Shown here piece by piece: positions 44,521-57,292 of a stretch of 64,000 bases of DNA. The position numbers and the translations under genes were made by a program. The DNA is from Meghimatium bilineatum. Its lineage: Eukaryota > Mollusca > Gastropoda > Stylommatophora > Philomycidae. Below the pieces are notes generated by a model. The model was not told where the DNA came from, did no database searches, and was given only the letters and a program-made list of their open reading frames with translations. Each line of letters begins with the position of its first letter. Position 1 is the stretch's first letter. The stretch is taken from assembly GCA_034231615.1 (NCBI GenBank), contig CM067311.1, forward strand, positions 23,657,967 through 23,721,966. The letters run 5' to 3'.

Positions 44521-44934
44521 ATGCCATGATTAAGGAGGGGAAAAATTGTGAATTTTTGCGAAAATAAATCACTTTTTGTCGATTGCATCGACTATTCAGA
44601 ATTATTATATGATTTGCAATATAAGATCTCATGACTAATGGGAAATCAAACTTTCTACAATAAACTCATTTGACTGTTCCTTGATTGTAATTAGTTGTAA
44701 TTTCGCGCATGAGGTTGTGTCTGTGTGTCTCACCAATGGCTCACTAGACAAACCAACCATGCAACAGAAAACCTTAGTAAATGACATGCCTTTATATTGA
44801 GGTTATCTTCTTATAGAAGCTTCATGGCACGTCATCTATACAATCCCGTAGTCGTAACCTTCGATAACAGTTACCATGTTGTTCCGACATTCCGACGTTG
44901 TGCTTAAACTGGTTACAGGCACAGCATGGGTGGG
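44521..44934. other. Unassigned DNA
   Basis: No feature is supported. Confidence 0.5.
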
Positions 44935-45110
44935 CGGAACATCAAAGAAACCTGTCGCAAAGGGCCAGAATTGTGCCCTGATGTCGACATCTGTTTAGGC
45001 AACATTAGACTCGAAACACCATCGAGTCGAATGGCTGCTGGAACAGAGGGCTGAGCACTTATGGGAATGCCCCAAGTGCCGTGAGGCCAGTTCTAATCAA
45101 GAATTCAAGG
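44935..45110 (+). mobile_element. LINE-B C-terminal knuckle fragment
   Basis: The translation WLLEQRAEHLWECPKCREAS gives the H-L-W-E-C-P-x-C ending of the family. Upstream sequence is too decayed to read. Confidence 0.65.
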
Positions 45111-45339
45111 ATTAGTTGTCACACAAGATATAATCACAGCGATCATTGAAAATCACCAGAATAGTCAAATAAGTCATTAGGAAGGTGCGATTTTTCATTA
45201 CCCAGGTGGACTGTCTTATAATATAGACGGTCATCAGCGCTATGTATAAGGTGCCCGGTTTAGGTATAGATTGAAGTAGAAAATGTAGATGGAAAGGACA
45301 CACGCTCAGAAAGAAGTCGTGACAACATGTGCTGCTTGT

Positions 45340-45430
45340 CCATTTGTCCATATGTGCATGTGAATGTGATGCTTGACAAACGGTACACATGGCTGTGCTG
45401 CCAATTTTGAATTTTGATTTCATATTAATG
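45340..45430 (-). mobile_element. LINE-A fragment
   Basis: The minus strand reads MKSKFKIGSTAMCTVCQAS, matching MYTKFKIGDTAMCTCGQAA in the 21.0-22.5 kb element. The rest is lost. Confidence 0.7.
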
Positions 45431-45489
45431 CGGAGTCAGTTAATCTTGATTTGAGGCATAGATCTGCGATCTAATCTGGTTTGTTCCTT

Positions 45490-45680
45490 CTGCTTCTTCT
45501 TCTTCTTCTTCAGCGTTCGCTCTCAAATAACCACAACGAATATTTCGTGTGATTTCCGCCGGGGAGCGTGAAGTACGTTGTGCTGCATGTTCCACAGTAA
45601 AACTGTGATTATTTGTACCCCGGTTGGCCACTTGTGGTCAGGACGTCCGAGGTCCAGCACATCCGTTTTCGTCATTCCTT
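45490..45680 (-). mobile_element. SINE-1-like divergent element
   Basis: It starts TTCTTCTTCTTCTTCAGCGT and ends CACATCCGTTTTCGTC as SINE-1 does, but the middle (AACGAATATTTCGTGTGATT, CCGGGGAGCGTGAAG) differs. It may be a separate subfamily sharing both ends. Confidence 0.6.
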
Positions 45681-45729
45681 TATTTCGGGTTTGGGTTTGT
45701 TCATAATTTGATAGCCTCTGTGAGTTACC

Positions 45730-46000
45730 GGAAACCGAAAGGGTGTAAAAAAAAGTGGCACCGTTTACCTGTTATGCATGTCGCAAGAGGCGACTAATGA
45801 GGTTTTGGCGTGGAGTTGATTGTCAAATGTCATGGAGGGTCAAAGTGACAAAGAAGCCATGCTGAAGTTGGATGTGTCAGACCGAAACGTGCAAATATAG
45901 GAATTGAGCTGCACACTATGACACACTGCATTCTGTTCTGTTGACTACATCCTGCAAATCTACAGGAATGTGAGAACGAACGCATAAGAATAAGAAGCTT
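45730..46000 (+). mobile_element. SINE-1 long variant
   Basis: GGCACCGTTTACCTGTTATG, GCAAGAGGCGACTAATGAGG, GCTGAAGTTGGATGTGTCAG and GACTACATCCTGCAAATC run in family order to AACGCATAAGAATAAGAAG. Confidence 0.8.
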
Positions 46001-46144
46001 TTGATAGGCATCTTGTGGCTTTCTTATTGATTTTATCCGTTGATGTTTATGATAGTACGTGATCGATATATCTATATGGTCATCGGTAACGCCATCATTG
46101 ATTAGCTGATGTGCGTATTATTTGCTGGTATCCCACAGTGACAA

Positions 46145-46535
46145 GGTACACCTCAAAGAATGCTGCGCAAGATAGAAAAGTGTATGATCAGAACTGAATG
46201 GGTCACTCTTCTCGACAATGCGCAGAGCATTACATGGATTTACTGTCCTGGTCATGCTGGGGTCAGGGGAAACGAAAGATCCGATGTGTTGGTTGGTAAG
46301 GCGTTGATGAACGGCATCGAGATAAGAAGAAACAGGATTGAATTTATTAGAGCAGTCATGGATACCCTAAGAGAAGATGAGGAGGAAGTCGAACGTTACA
46401 ATGTACATATTCAGAGAATGATAGAAATGGGAGTGACTAGAGTCGATGGGAGGAAGTGCTCCCTCTCCGGAAAGATCAGAAGAACGCGTAATCAGCAACT
46501 GACTGGGACACTGGGACAAAATAATTTTTGAAGAC
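46145..46535 (+). pseudogene. LINE-B RNase H C-terminal half
   Basis: LRKIEKCMIRTEWVTLL, then ITWIYCPGHAGVRGNERSDV (H and final D kept), VERYNVHIQRMIEMGVTRV and LSGKIRRTRNQQLTGTLG. The frame is open for 123 codons from about 46160 but starts inside RNase H and ends at 46531 before the final knuckle. Confidence 0.85.
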
Positions 46536-46639
46536 ATTTATTTTCAAATGAATTTCATGTCGTCTCCAGTTCTATCTTTATTTACCAGCTTTATCTATCA
46601 CATGTTAATATAGATATTACATTGGAATTTGCGAGTATA

Positions 46640-47027
46640 TGTCTATCTATTGTCTTGTCTGCTTTTGCTGCAAGGCATCGCAGGATTGAATAACGATTGG
46701 TTTTCGTGCTGTGCCACTTGATATGTAGTAATAGTGTGACGTCCCTGAATGATGGTACCTTCTTTAATCCCCATTCTTCTTGGTCTTCCTCTGTATCTTG
46801 CTGTTTCCATTTTCATTTGTATGCTCTTGCCGCTGGCCAATATGGGTTCATTCTAATTAAGTGGCCGAACCATTACAGTCTCTATTTTTCAACAGAATTG
46901 ACCACATATGTTGTTCTAACAGTACTTGCAATTTCTTCATTCCTCATATGATTTCTTCTTGTTCTGTTTGCTGTTTTTCTCAGACATCTCATTTCACATG
47001 TAACAAGTTTTATCTTTTGTTCTTTTC
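46640..47027 (-). mobile_element. LINE-D C-terminal fragment
   Basis: The minus strand gives KLVTCEMRCLRKTANRTRRN and HMRNEEIASTV, then WFGHLIRMNPYWPAA in another frame and GRPRRMGIKEG. It matches the block order at 19800-20050. A SINE-1 abuts its right side. Confidence 0.8.
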
Positions 47028-47315
47028 TTCTTCTTCTGCGTTCGTTCTCAAACTCCTGCAGATTAGCAGGATGTAGTCCGGAGAACGAAATGCGTTGTGT
47101 CATGGTTTACAGCACTGCTGCGATATCTGCATCTTTCGAATTGACACATCCGACTTCAGCATGGCGTTGGGTCACTGACCCTATATGGGATGGGACAACC
47201 AACTCCATTCCATTACCTCTTTAGTCGCCTCTTACGAAATGCGTGGAAGGTAAACAGTGTTGCTATTCTTTGCTCCCCTTTCGGGCCCTGGCAACACACG
47301 GGCGTCTTGTTCTTT
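47028..47315 (-). mobile_element. SINE-1 long variant, reference copy
   Basis: This is the best long copy. Plus strand: TTCTTCTTCTGCGTTCGTTC, TTAGCAGGATGTAGTCCGG, ATTGACACATCCGACTTC, ATATGGGATGGGACAACC, TAGTCGCCTCTTACGAAATG, GTAAACAGTGTTGCTATTC, and CGGGCCCTGGCAACACACGG at the end. Confidence 0.9.
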
Positions 47316-48384
47316 TGCTAGTGTCCATGTCTGACATTGATAACACAATGTTAGTACGACGATTGAATTTATGATTTTCCTTTTGGTTTTCATCAGATAA
47401 GATTTGTTTAAAATTGTTTAAATTGATTTGTTTAACGTTCATAGCTTACGTAGTTGGCTTTTTTAATACTTGTCTCGAGCTCTCTGTCTATTCTTCCGTT
47501 GTCTGTAAAAATGCTCACAGGATATTAAAACTCCAGCACTTGATTCAGTAAATGATCATTTTTGAACAGTCGTAGTATGGTAGACTTACTTATTGTATTT
47601 CCAGACGTTTCTTATGTGATTAAGTACATTGGTTGCCAACACAGATTAGAAAAGACAGAAAAACGGACATACTGACGTGAATAAATACCACCATACACAT
47701 AATTACATGAAAATATCTAGACAGACATGCAAACATACAGCGGATATAGATATAAGTGACATACAAAAAGACAGAATGACTGACTTACAGACAGACATAT
47801 AATTTAAATTTAATAAAACAAGCCCTCATTTTTCATGTTCAAGAAACAAAAATGTGTTTTATCAACAACAAATCAATGAAAGTACGTGGCAGGATTAGGA
47901 AAAAAAGAACAACAAAATATAATTTGAAAGACAGCAAATAAACCATATGTTCATTATATACAAGCAATGCTGGGTTGTAAACACTACAAACACTTAAAAT
48001 CTCATTATTTTGTTTGAGAATAGTATGTGTAGATAAGCTATTGCAACAAAATCATCAACACTGCACTATACTGCTTAGTTTTCATCGAGACATTAGGTAT
48101 TAGAGTACACTAACAATGCTTAGTTTCCATTGAAATATTAGGTCGTAGAGTACATTAATAATGTTTAGTTTTTCATTGAAATATTAGATGGTAGAGTACG
48201 TTAATAGTGTTTAGCTTCTTATATAAGATAGAAAAGGGGGGGGGGGCAGCGCCTCTTACTTGGCTCATCACGAAACTATCGACACAGTCATACAGACTCT
48301 CAGAGCTTGATTCACAAGTTGGAAAAGTAAGTGATAAGTAATACGTTGGTCTCTTCTCAACACCGCCCGTTCATGTATCACATG
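47316..48384. other. Unassigned DNA
   Basis: A three-fold loose repeat with ATTAGGT-GTAGAGTACATTAATA spacing of about 60 bases lies at 48075-48215, and a G-run at 48235-48247. No gene is seen. Confidence 0.5.
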
Positions 48385-48545
48385 TAAATACTGCCCAGGT
48401 CATGTGGGAGTCAGAGGCAATGACAGGGCGGATACATTGGTGAGGTTACAGTAGATGTGGCAATGATGGGAAAAGGCAGTGTTGAGTTAATTCTGAAGGA
48501 GACAATGTACATATTAAGAAATGATAGAAATCGAAGCGACATGGG
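48385..48545 (+). mobile_element. LINE-B fragment
   Basis: The translation YCPGHVGVRGNDRADTLV keeps the last RNase H motif. After that, stops and deletions remove most of the tail (GTACATATTAAGAAATGATAG). Confidence 0.75.
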
Positions 48546-48584
48546 CAAAGTGTAACTATCTGAAATACCTACAACCAATAATTG

Positions 48585-49484
<900 letters not shown>

Positions 49485-49608
49485 ACTTAATTAGTATTTC
49501 ATTCGCTACGTTTTTGATTATTGTCATATTTTTGGTTGGTCACTATTTTTATACTTGGAGTCGACGACTATTTTTGGCATCCGACTCCAAGTACATAAAT
49601 AGTCCCAC
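49485..49608. mobile_element. Foldback element, full hairpin
   Basis: TACTTGGAGTCG (about 49554) and CGACTCCAAGTACATAAAT face each other across ACGACTATTTTTGGCATC, with TTTTTGATTATTGTCAT and TTTTTGGTTGG to the left. The right flank is cut off by LINE-E. Confidence 0.75.
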
Positions 49609-49609
49609 T

Positions 49610-49925
49610 ACGATGTATCCCTTGTTTGCCTTGCGGCGTCAGGGGTAGAAGAGTTCTCTGGAGATGGCCTTCCTGTGTGCTGTTTGTAAGCTTGTTCTGT
49701 GGCTTGTTTGATTTTTGTGATCCATCGTTTATATAGTATGCCTATGGCTTTATAGCCGTTATTATCTATGTGTCATTGCCATTTGTGGCATGCTATCTGT
49801 TGGTAATCTGAAAGCGTGTGAAAACCACTTGATCTGTTGTCTTTTGATGTGTTCCAATACTGGTATTGTTTTGGTTATCTGTCTGATGTTATCGTATCTA
49901 ATTTTATCTCTTAACGATAATAATA
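49610..49925 (-). mobile_element. LINE-E 3' fragment, longest copy
   Basis: The minus strand runs from CGTTAAGAGATAAAATTAGA through AACACATCAAAAGACAACAG, GAACAAGCTTACAAACAGC and CCTGACGCCGCAAGGCAAAC. It aligns across its length with 3530-3860. Confidence 0.85.
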
Positions 49926-50129
49926 CAAAACAAGTAACGAATGAAGGCCCAATAAATTATATGCAGAGGTCTTCCTTATGCAGACGATCATGCTCTACCT
50001 ATGGTCTTAATCATCTAAATTAACAAACAACTATATCAGTATATCCATAGATTTCTAGACTTACAAGCTATCACACTTCCTCAAGGAAACAGTGTAAACC
50101 GTTGCTCTAGACTGTACAGGCCTTCTAGC

Positions 50130-50300
50130 TGAAATAATTTGGATTCCGTTCATGAGTATTGTTGGATTGTTAATTTGTCGCATATTTATTTACTTGAAGT
50201 CGCATACCAAATAATTCAAGGCCAAACAATAGATTTTACGCAAATTGGAAACTAGATCGTGTTTACGTTTTAGTTGACAGGTCTCTTATATACCAACGGT
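50130..50300. mobile_element. Foldback family, partial
   Basis: TATTTATTTACTTGAAGTCGC with CAAGGCCAAACAAT and a following GACAGGTCTCTTATATACC repeats the layout seen at 20290 and 44340. Confidence 0.5.
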
Positions 50301-50447
50301 CGCGTTGTAGAAACATTATCCGGATGTGCGGGGGTTGGGTTGCTACATGTCTTTTTAGCTAAATTTCTAGGACTAAAAGTAATGTTATCAACCCCAACGG
50401 GGAGAGGGGGGTGTTTCTGAAATCCCCCCCCCCCCCCAAAACAATTT

Positions 50448-50453
50448 TTTATT
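50448..50453 (-). terminator. Candidate polyadenylation signal AATAAA
   Basis: AATAAA on the minus strand lies 187 bases beyond the stop codon of the two-exon gene. It is the nearest canonical hexamer I see. Position is plausible, but there is no transcript evidence. Confidence 0.4.
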
Positions 50454-50639
50454 TACAAAATCATCTAATCATCTACAGACTTGGAAACTCCTAACAATGT
50501 TCATTTATAACCAAATGTGTTTATGACGATGCAAATCCCTAACAAATTGTCTAGAATGCAATGGACTATCACAGTATTGTAGCACATAATACGTTCGTTG
50601 ATATCATGTTATATATTGTTTTACACTGAGTTATTTGAT

Positions 50640-51940
50640 TTATATGAATCTGATATTCGGTACTGTAGATTCCGTATGAAGCAGAGATGTCGCGTTTTCG
50701 TCTGAAAATAAATTCAAAAGAGCGAATGGACTTTTCATTGAGGTATTGTCGGTGTCATCCTCAAAGTTTGAGGACATGGACAAATCTATACTCGATAATT
50801 GAAGTGGTGATACCAAAGAATGGACGGAACTGATCCTTGACCAAGCTGGAGAAATGTCACAGTACGAGAGATCTGAAGATGCGGGGCTCGGCCTTTCTTG
50901 TAGAGAGTTTTCTGAGTCTGTGTATGAGTTGTGTCGAATTGTATTTCTTTGATTATTGTGTTCCGTGAGTATTGAAAGTTTAAACCGGGACATACAATCT
51001 ACATATGTATTGTTATTTTTAGATTGAATGTCTGTTCGTGGAAATATTAAATCTTGGTCTGATTGCTGTTCCTCTTTTCTGTCCATGGATTCTGTTTCAA
51101 AATTGTCCAAGTCAACAAATGACTCTAAATCTAAAGATGGCGTAAAGTAGCTGTTGCTGTTTGATGTTTCGGAGAGATTTGTGGCACACACTCTGTTTGC
51201 AACATTATCGTTGTTGTTATATTGTTGTAAGTCTTCTTGCTGGCCTTCGCTAAGCCACGTCATGACGTCAACTGTCTCCCTGTCTAATCTCCCGTGATCG
51301 TCATCCTCCATCATAATTTCCAGAGTGTCATCGGGAGATTGGACAGATTTAGAAAACCCATTTAGAGTTGTATCGATGAATAAAGGTGACATGACTATAT
51401 CCAATGTTTTATCGATTGTGCATTCGCCGTTATTTGAACGTTCTTTACTCGTAACCAAATTACTTGGACATATCCTGACAGTTTCTTGGTGGGGAGGATG
51501 GGCAGTCGAGTAGACAGCTTTGAAGACACTTTCAAATTTTAGACACGAGCACTGCCTCGTAGGTATCACATTGTTCGTAAACGCATCTTTAGCATCAAAA
51601 TTTGAAGATCTATAACAATTTAGGTCTGCTGTAGTTTTATCTACCAAACTGTTGGAGCTGATGGAGGACGATGGTGGTAGAGATATCGAGGACGAAGACC
51701 AACTATCATCACTGTTTGTGTTTTCTTGTGTTGGTCTTAGATCAAGTATTGCTAAAAACTGTTCTTTGTTGAATATCACCGCATCTGAAGCGTGGGATTG
51801 TTGACTGCTGCATGTGGAGGTTTTGTCGTTAGCGGAAGGGTATGATTGCTCCAGAGCAGAATCAATGAAATCTTGAAAGCTGTCCTCCATGGTGACTTCA
51901 CAGCATGGGTCAAGGCCATCTAAACCGAAGTTCAAGTCAT
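50640..51940 (-). CDS. Exon 2 of an uncharacterised Ser-rich acidic protein
   Basis: The acceptor is TTTTTATTTACAG (G at 51941); the exon begins AT at 51940, completing a GAT codon with the last G of exon 1. It runs 432 codons to TAA at 50642-50640. In the joined protein it supplies residues 124-556. Visible features: acidic/hydrophobic patches DDLNFGLDGLD (124-134), DSFQDFIDSALEQ (143-155), ETVDVMTWL (345-353) and SLDLESFVDLDNFE (392-405); a Ser tract at 203-221; a basic/Ser site IRHNSYTD (458-465); and SPFALLNLF near the C-terminus. There is no zinc finger, homeodomain or bHLH, and no transmembrane segment. Such patches resemble activation domains, so a transcription regulator or cofactor is possible, but I do not recognise the family. 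A further exon beyond the window cannot be excluded. Confidence 0.85.
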
Positions 51941-51994
51941 CTGTAAATAAAAAGGTAAACTCTAGTTTTGAAACGATGTAAAAATAATTAAACA

Positions 51995-52959
51995 TTACTC
52001 AAAATTGTAAAATAAGATAATTGTATGTAATATTTGTTCATAATTTTACATTTAAAAAATAAATTGTGTCTCTTTTCTTACGTTCATCTTCTTTCTTACT
52101 TATTTACCCGCTGTCTTACGGATTAGCACGGGGGTGTCTTATGCTTATAGAGCGTAGCATTACAGAAATTCCCCACTGTCGGGTTAACACGGCAGTGCCT
52201 CGGGCCAAGGGTGCAAACCCTTATATAAGATTTGCAGAGAAGACACTACTATGGTGGATGGTGTATTAAACCATCTTTTGCAGTTCTGCTTATTTCCAAG
52301 CGTTTTGACGTTGCCTTTCGCTTGGAATTAATCAACAGATCCGAGAAGGAGCTTGGGCAAGCAATCATGTGTCATAGAGACTATGTGACTCAACAATTCA
52401 ACTTGAAGTCTCATGGTCCAGTTGTAATTTTACACTGACATTGCTTTCTGAACGTCTGTAAAAACGGAAAAAAGAAGCTATCATCTAAAGTAAGGTGACA
52501 AATCACACCATCATCTAAACTAAGGTGACAAATCACACCATCATCTAAAGTAAGGTGACGAATCGATCATACTACAGTACAGTAAACCAGAACTCGGGAG
52601 GCCAGTGATGTATTTAGAGTATAAAATAGTGTTATATTAACTCGGGGGATGGGGGGGACAGTGGTGTATTTGGAGTACAAAGTGGTGCTTTATTAACTCG
52701 TTCGATAGTGATGTATTTGGTACTTAACGGGCCAGAAAGACATGACTTGGCGGGCCACATTTTGCTCACCCCTGCCATAACCCTACATCACATAGAAAGA
52801 GATCCATTACTTAGAATTACTGGTGATTGAAATAAATAGACATATTGGAAAAGTTCAAGATTATTCTTTCTTATAGCTTTATACCCCCTTATGCCCTGCA
52901 GTTTAGGGTTCTCTTGTGATGATTCATATATGTTTGTTTTCGTTGACTCATTTATTTCT
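51995..52959. other. Intronic unassigned DNA
   Basis: A 30-bp unit (CACCATCATCTAAAGTAAGG plus TGACAAATCA) repeats three times at 52478-52560. CTCGGGAGGCCAGTGATGTA-like text repeats loosely at 52595-52720. Confidence 0.5.
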
Positions 52960-53170
52960 GTAATCTATCGTTTGCAAGGTCTCCCCCTTGCTTTGTATCC
53001 ATCGTGTCTGTATAGTAATGCTTTTTGAGGGGCACTGATAGTTGTCTGGAAGCGTGCGAAAACCGCTTAATCTGATACACTTTAGAATTGTCATTGTGTT
53101 TGTTAGTCTTCTGGTGTTTTCGTTTCTGATTCTGTCTCTTATTGTTACTCTTATTTCTAACAAGTTCAAG
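52960..53170 (-). mobile_element. LINE-E 3' fragment
   Basis: The minus strand gives YKARGRPCKR with a stop replacing W, preceded by GCGGTTTTCGCACGCTTCC and an ACCAGAAGACTAACAAACAC stretch matching the family. It is the most diverged of the four copies. Confidence 0.75.
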
Positions 53171-53369
53171 ATTTCTGGGGACATATATACAAATGGAAAA
53201 CAAAACATCCAGAACTGAACAAATGACCGTCTGTCAGAGTGCACAAATAAGATACAGATAGTGCTGGGGAATATATTGCAACCAACATTCTTTAAGGAGA
53301 AGACGCACAATCTGATAATAAAATTTGGATAGAGCAGCAAGTCTGATTTCAGTGCGTTGATAATCTATC

Positions 53370-53553
53370 GAACCACCGCTAGATCTGCAGTTTAAGTGTG
53401 CCCTAAAACTGAACCCTTTAGTTAATGCCGTGTCACCGCTAGATCTGCAGTTTAAGTGCCCTAAAGCTGAACCCTTTAGTTAATGCCGTGTCACCGCTAG
53501 ATCTGCAGTTTAAGTGCCCTAATGCTGAACCATTTAGTTAATGCCGTGTTGGT
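53370..53553. repeat. Minisatellite, about 59-bp unit, 3 copies
   Basis: ACCGCTAGATCTGCAGTTTA, GCTGAACCCTTTAGTTAATG and CCGTGT repeat three times. The first copy has a two-base insertion (GTGTGCCC). Confidence 0.9.
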
Positions 53554-54028
53554 TGTACGCGGTTTAGTTTGAATATACTTTCTTCTAGACATATATTTTA
53601 TCCAGTTTAATATAGTTTCAGTATTGATTATAAATACGTACTTTTATACATATCTGCTCAAACGTAACAAGAAAAAAGGCCAAGGTCGCGAGAGTGACAC
53701 TCGGTTCAGTCATGCATTCAATACAAGCGGGCCAATGTCATATATTTATAGGCCTGTTGGTCACGGCAGCCATCAGATGAAAGTATCATGCAACCATATC
53801 TCTCAGATCAAACTTATTTTCATATTTAACACTCGTATGTCATCGTGTGCCTATCATTTGTAGTACAATCATATGACTCACTCGTGGACAGAGCTGTCAG
53901 AACACAGATGACGATAGGACAAGATGGAGGTTTATTGAGAACTATGCTCCGCCGGGAGAAGTGTAGATGGATACATAGGTAAACACACAGACACAGATAG
54001 ATCGATACAGTCATACGCATAACATATC
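53554..54028. other. Intronic unassigned DNA
   Basis: No feature is supported. Confidence 0.5.
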
Positions 54029-54039
54029 GACAGACAGAT

Positions 54040-54248
54040 TCTTCTTCTTCTTCTTTCGTTCGCTAATAATGTCTATATCTGCAGTGTTGTTTCTTGTATA
54101 AATTGGACAGTGTTTTCCATTTCTTGTTTTGTACCATAAAATTTAACATTCATCGGTGTATCAGAAGGCCAGTATGTGCATCTTAATCTGTCATAGTTTG
54201 CACATTCTTGAAGGATATTTTCTGAAGTCTGGTTGACTTGTCCACAAT
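54040..54248 (-). mobile_element. LINE-A 3' end with 11-bp flanking duplication
   Basis: The minus-strand translation CHCGQVNQTSENILQECANY, DRLRCTYWPSDTPMNVKFYG and FIQETTLQI-stop aligns residue for residue with the C-terminus of the 21.0-22.5 kb element. The end GAACGAAAGAAGAAGAAGA is shared. GACAGACAGAT at 54029-54039 and 54249-54259 flanks it. The site is a GACA microsatellite, so the duplication could be coincidental. Confidence 0.9.
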
Positions 54249-54327
54249 GACAGACAGATATATGTGTGTAGATAGTCAGACAGATATAGACAGACAGACA
54301 GATATAGTCAGACAGGCAGACAGATAT

Positions 54328-54373
<46 letters not shown>

Positions 54374-54395
54374 TAGATAGATTAGATAGTATATA
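54249..54395. repeat. GACA/GATA microsatellite
   Basis: Runs of GACAGACA change to GATAGATA (54330-54375), then TTAGATAGATTAGATAG. Confidence 0.9.
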
Positions 54396-54422
54396 TGTAG
54401 GTAGGCAGGCTGTTAGAGGTAT

Positions 54423-54990
54423 ATATGCAGGCAAGTAGAGGTATATATGTAGGTAGGCAGGCAAGTAGAGGTATATATGTAGGTAGGCAGGCAAGTAGAG
54501 GTATATATGTAGGTAGGCAGGCAAGTAGAGGTATATATGTAGGTAGGCAGGCAAGTAGAGGTATATATGTAGGTAGGCAGGCAAGTAGAGGTATATATGT
54601 AGGTAGGCAGGCAAGTAGAGGTATATATGTAGGTAGGCAGGCAAGTAGAGGTATATATGTAGGTAGGCAGGCAAGTAGAGGTATATATGTAGGTAGGCAG
54701 GCAAGTAGAGGTATATATGTAGGTAGGCAGGCAAGTAGAGGTATATATGTAGGTAGGCAGGCAAGTAGAGGTATATATGTAGGTAGGCAGGCAAGTAGAG
54801 GTATATATGTAGGTAGGCAGGCAAGTAGAGGTATATATGTAGGTAGGCAGGCAAGTAGAGGTATATATGTAGGTAGGCAGGCAAGTAGAGGTATATATGT
54901 AGGTAGGCAGGCAAGTAGAGGTATATATGTAGGTAGGCAGGCAAGTAGAGGTATATATGTAGGTAGGCAGGCAAGTAGAGGTATATATGC
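54423..54990. repeat. Minisatellite, 30-bp unit, about 19 copies
   Basis: GTAGGTAGGCAGGCAAGTAG followed by AGGTATATAT repeats essentially perfectly. Both strands stay open as 10-residue repeats by chance. This is a very young or actively homogenised array. Confidence 0.97.
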
Positions 54991-55129
54991 AGGTAGACGG
55001 ATGTTGATTGAGAATTTAATGCATTAAATGCCTGATTGTGGGCGTCTTTGATGACAGAGACGCAAAAAGGCGACAAAAGGTCATGCATCCGCGACCATAG
55101 TTAGCTCTCAGCGTAGTGACCAGGACAGG

Positions 55130-55545
55130 AACCAGTTCTCTTGTACGGTTGGCCGACCATACTACCAATATGGTTACAGAAACAAAAGCTGAATGTGTTA
55201 GTTTTCACGGAAAGCTGAACTTTGTTGGTCATATAAAGAGATATAAAAGCATGGAAAGACTAATAGCAGAAGGCAGAGTAAACGGCAGCAGGGGAAGAGG
55301 CCGCCCAAGACGACGATGGATAAATGATATATCTGACTGTTTAAACATGCCCCTGGTGGAGACAAGTCAATTCGCCCAAGATCGCGAGGTGTTCAGGAGG
55401 TTCATAAAGAAGACTACGTTCTGGAAAGAATCATTTCCGTTCTCTGGACTACATCCTGCTATGAAATCGAATACGACCCACTGTCCTGAGAGTGAGACAG
55501 GTGGGAATTCAGGCGGAAGTTCAAGAATGAACACAAACAACAAAA
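55130..55545 (+). mobile_element. LINE-G 3' end with SINE-1-like 3' UTR
   Basis: The translation FHGKLNFVGHIKRY, GSRGRGRPRRRWINDISDC and EVFRRFIKKTTFWK is the family C-terminus. It continues without a break into TCTCTGGACTACATCCTGCT and GGAAGTTCAAGAATGAACAC, the 3' part of SINE-1. The same junction occurs at 12645-13055. Confidence 0.85.
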
Positions 55546-56150
55546 AATTGCCGTTATTATTTTCAGTTAAAAATATAAAAGTACGTTTGAAAATAATACA
55601 TTTTTAAAAAGTCAAACGAAATAATGGCTATTGTTCCAAATATAAATTATTTGTTATAACCTCGGTTTCTTTGACTATATTCATATTGAGATCTTGTGCT
55701 AGCGCAAACAGCGAACCATCGACTGAAGAGTGATTACTCCTCGGGGCGATCCATATCTCCGAGTGATAAACACTAAATGATGATGATTTGAAGTTGATCT
55801 GACCTTTTCAAAACTATTCAAACCAGATTGTCTTTCCATGTATTGATCCGGTTTTCGGTTGAAGAGAGTAGACTCGGCAACTATTACATGGAGATTACTG
55901 TCTGCATTGACGTGACATCCAGGTCACTAAGACATTTTTGTGATAGCGTATGTAAATGGAGGGGGGGGGGGTTGAGAGGTTGGACTGGATAAAGTAGGTG
56001 GGGGTTCAAACATGTTGTCAGCATTTACGTGATGTGACTTTCGAAAATAGAAAATCTACGAGCAGAATCAAAAACACACCTTTTACTTTATGTTGTCTAT
56101 TATTCCCGTGCATTTTGCTGGACGGCGTTGGCAGGTTATACATAGTGACG
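55546..56150. other. Intronic unassigned DNA
   Basis: A G-run lies near 55960. No gene is seen. Confidence 0.5.
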
Positions 56151-56154
56151 TGGT

Positions 56155-56455
56155 GCTATCATTTGTGATATCTCTGTGTGATTGTACAGTATTTTCTGTG
56201 ATGTCTCTGTGATTGTACAGTATTTTCTGTGATGTCTCTGTGTGATTGTACAGTATTTTCTGTGATGTCTCTGTGTGATTGTACAGTATTTTCTGTGATG
56301 TCTCTGTGATTGTACAGTATTTTCTGTGATGTCTCTGTGTGTTGTACGGTATTTTCTGTGATGTCTCTGTGTGATTGTACGTGTCGCTAGAATATGTGAT
56401 GTGTCCGTGTGACGTGATGCTATCATCTGTGATGTCTCTGTGTGATCAGTATTCA
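56155..56455. repeat. Minisatellite, 30-33-bp unit, about 9 copies
   Basis: TGTGATGTCTCTGTGTGATT and GTACAGTATTTTC repeat; some units lack the GT of GTGTGATT, giving two unit lengths. Confidence 0.95.
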
Positions 56456-56654
56456 TCAAATGATGTGTAGGTTTTTGTAAAATCAATAACTAGTGCAGTA
56501 TTTATCCTTGCTAATGTCTATCTATTTTACCCGTCCATTTCTTTTTCTATTTGTACTTGTCCACGGTTCCTCTAGGAAGACTCCACAGACCCCCACGGTT
56601 CCACGGACCACCATTTAATAATAGCTATTCCATGGGATACAAACATTACACGTA

Positions 56655-57292
56655 CACATAAACTCATAACTCATCAGTGGGTCGTAGACTACCACACATA
56701 AACACATAACTCATCAGTGGGCCGTAGACTACTACACATAAACACATAACTCATTAGTGGGTCGTAGACTACCACACATAAACACATAACTCATCAGTGG
56801 GCCGTAGACTACCACACATAAACACATAACTCATCAGTGGGCCGTAGACTACTACACATAAACACATAACTCATTAGTGGGTCGTAGACTACCACACATA
56901 AACACATAACTCATCAGTGGGCCGTAGACTACCACACATAAACACATAACTCATCAGTGGGCCGTAGACTACCACACATAAACACATAACTCATCAGTGG
57001 GCCGTAGACTACCACACATAAACACATAACTCATCAGTGGGCCGTAGACTACCACACATAAACACATAACTCATCAGTGGGCCGTAGACTACCACACATA
57101 AACACATAACTCATCAGTGGGTCGTAGACTACCACACATAAACTTATAACTCATCAGTGGGTCGTAGACTACTACACATAAACACATAACTCATCAGTGG
57201 GTCGTAGACTACCACACATAAACTCATAACTCATCAGTGGGTCGTAGACTACCACACATAAACTCATAACTCATCAGTGGGTCGTAGACTAC
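56655..57292. repeat. Minisatellite, 40-bp unit, about 16 copies
   Basis: ATAACTCATCAGTGGGCCGT and AGACTACCACACATAAACAC repeat with few substitutions (GGGTCG, CATTAG, CTACTAC). Confidence 0.97.

Noticed and set aside
54276-55088. 270-codon YLPAYLHIYL frame that looks like a membrane protein
   Set aside because: This is a reading of the 30-bp minisatellite and GATA tract. The reverse strand is equally open.
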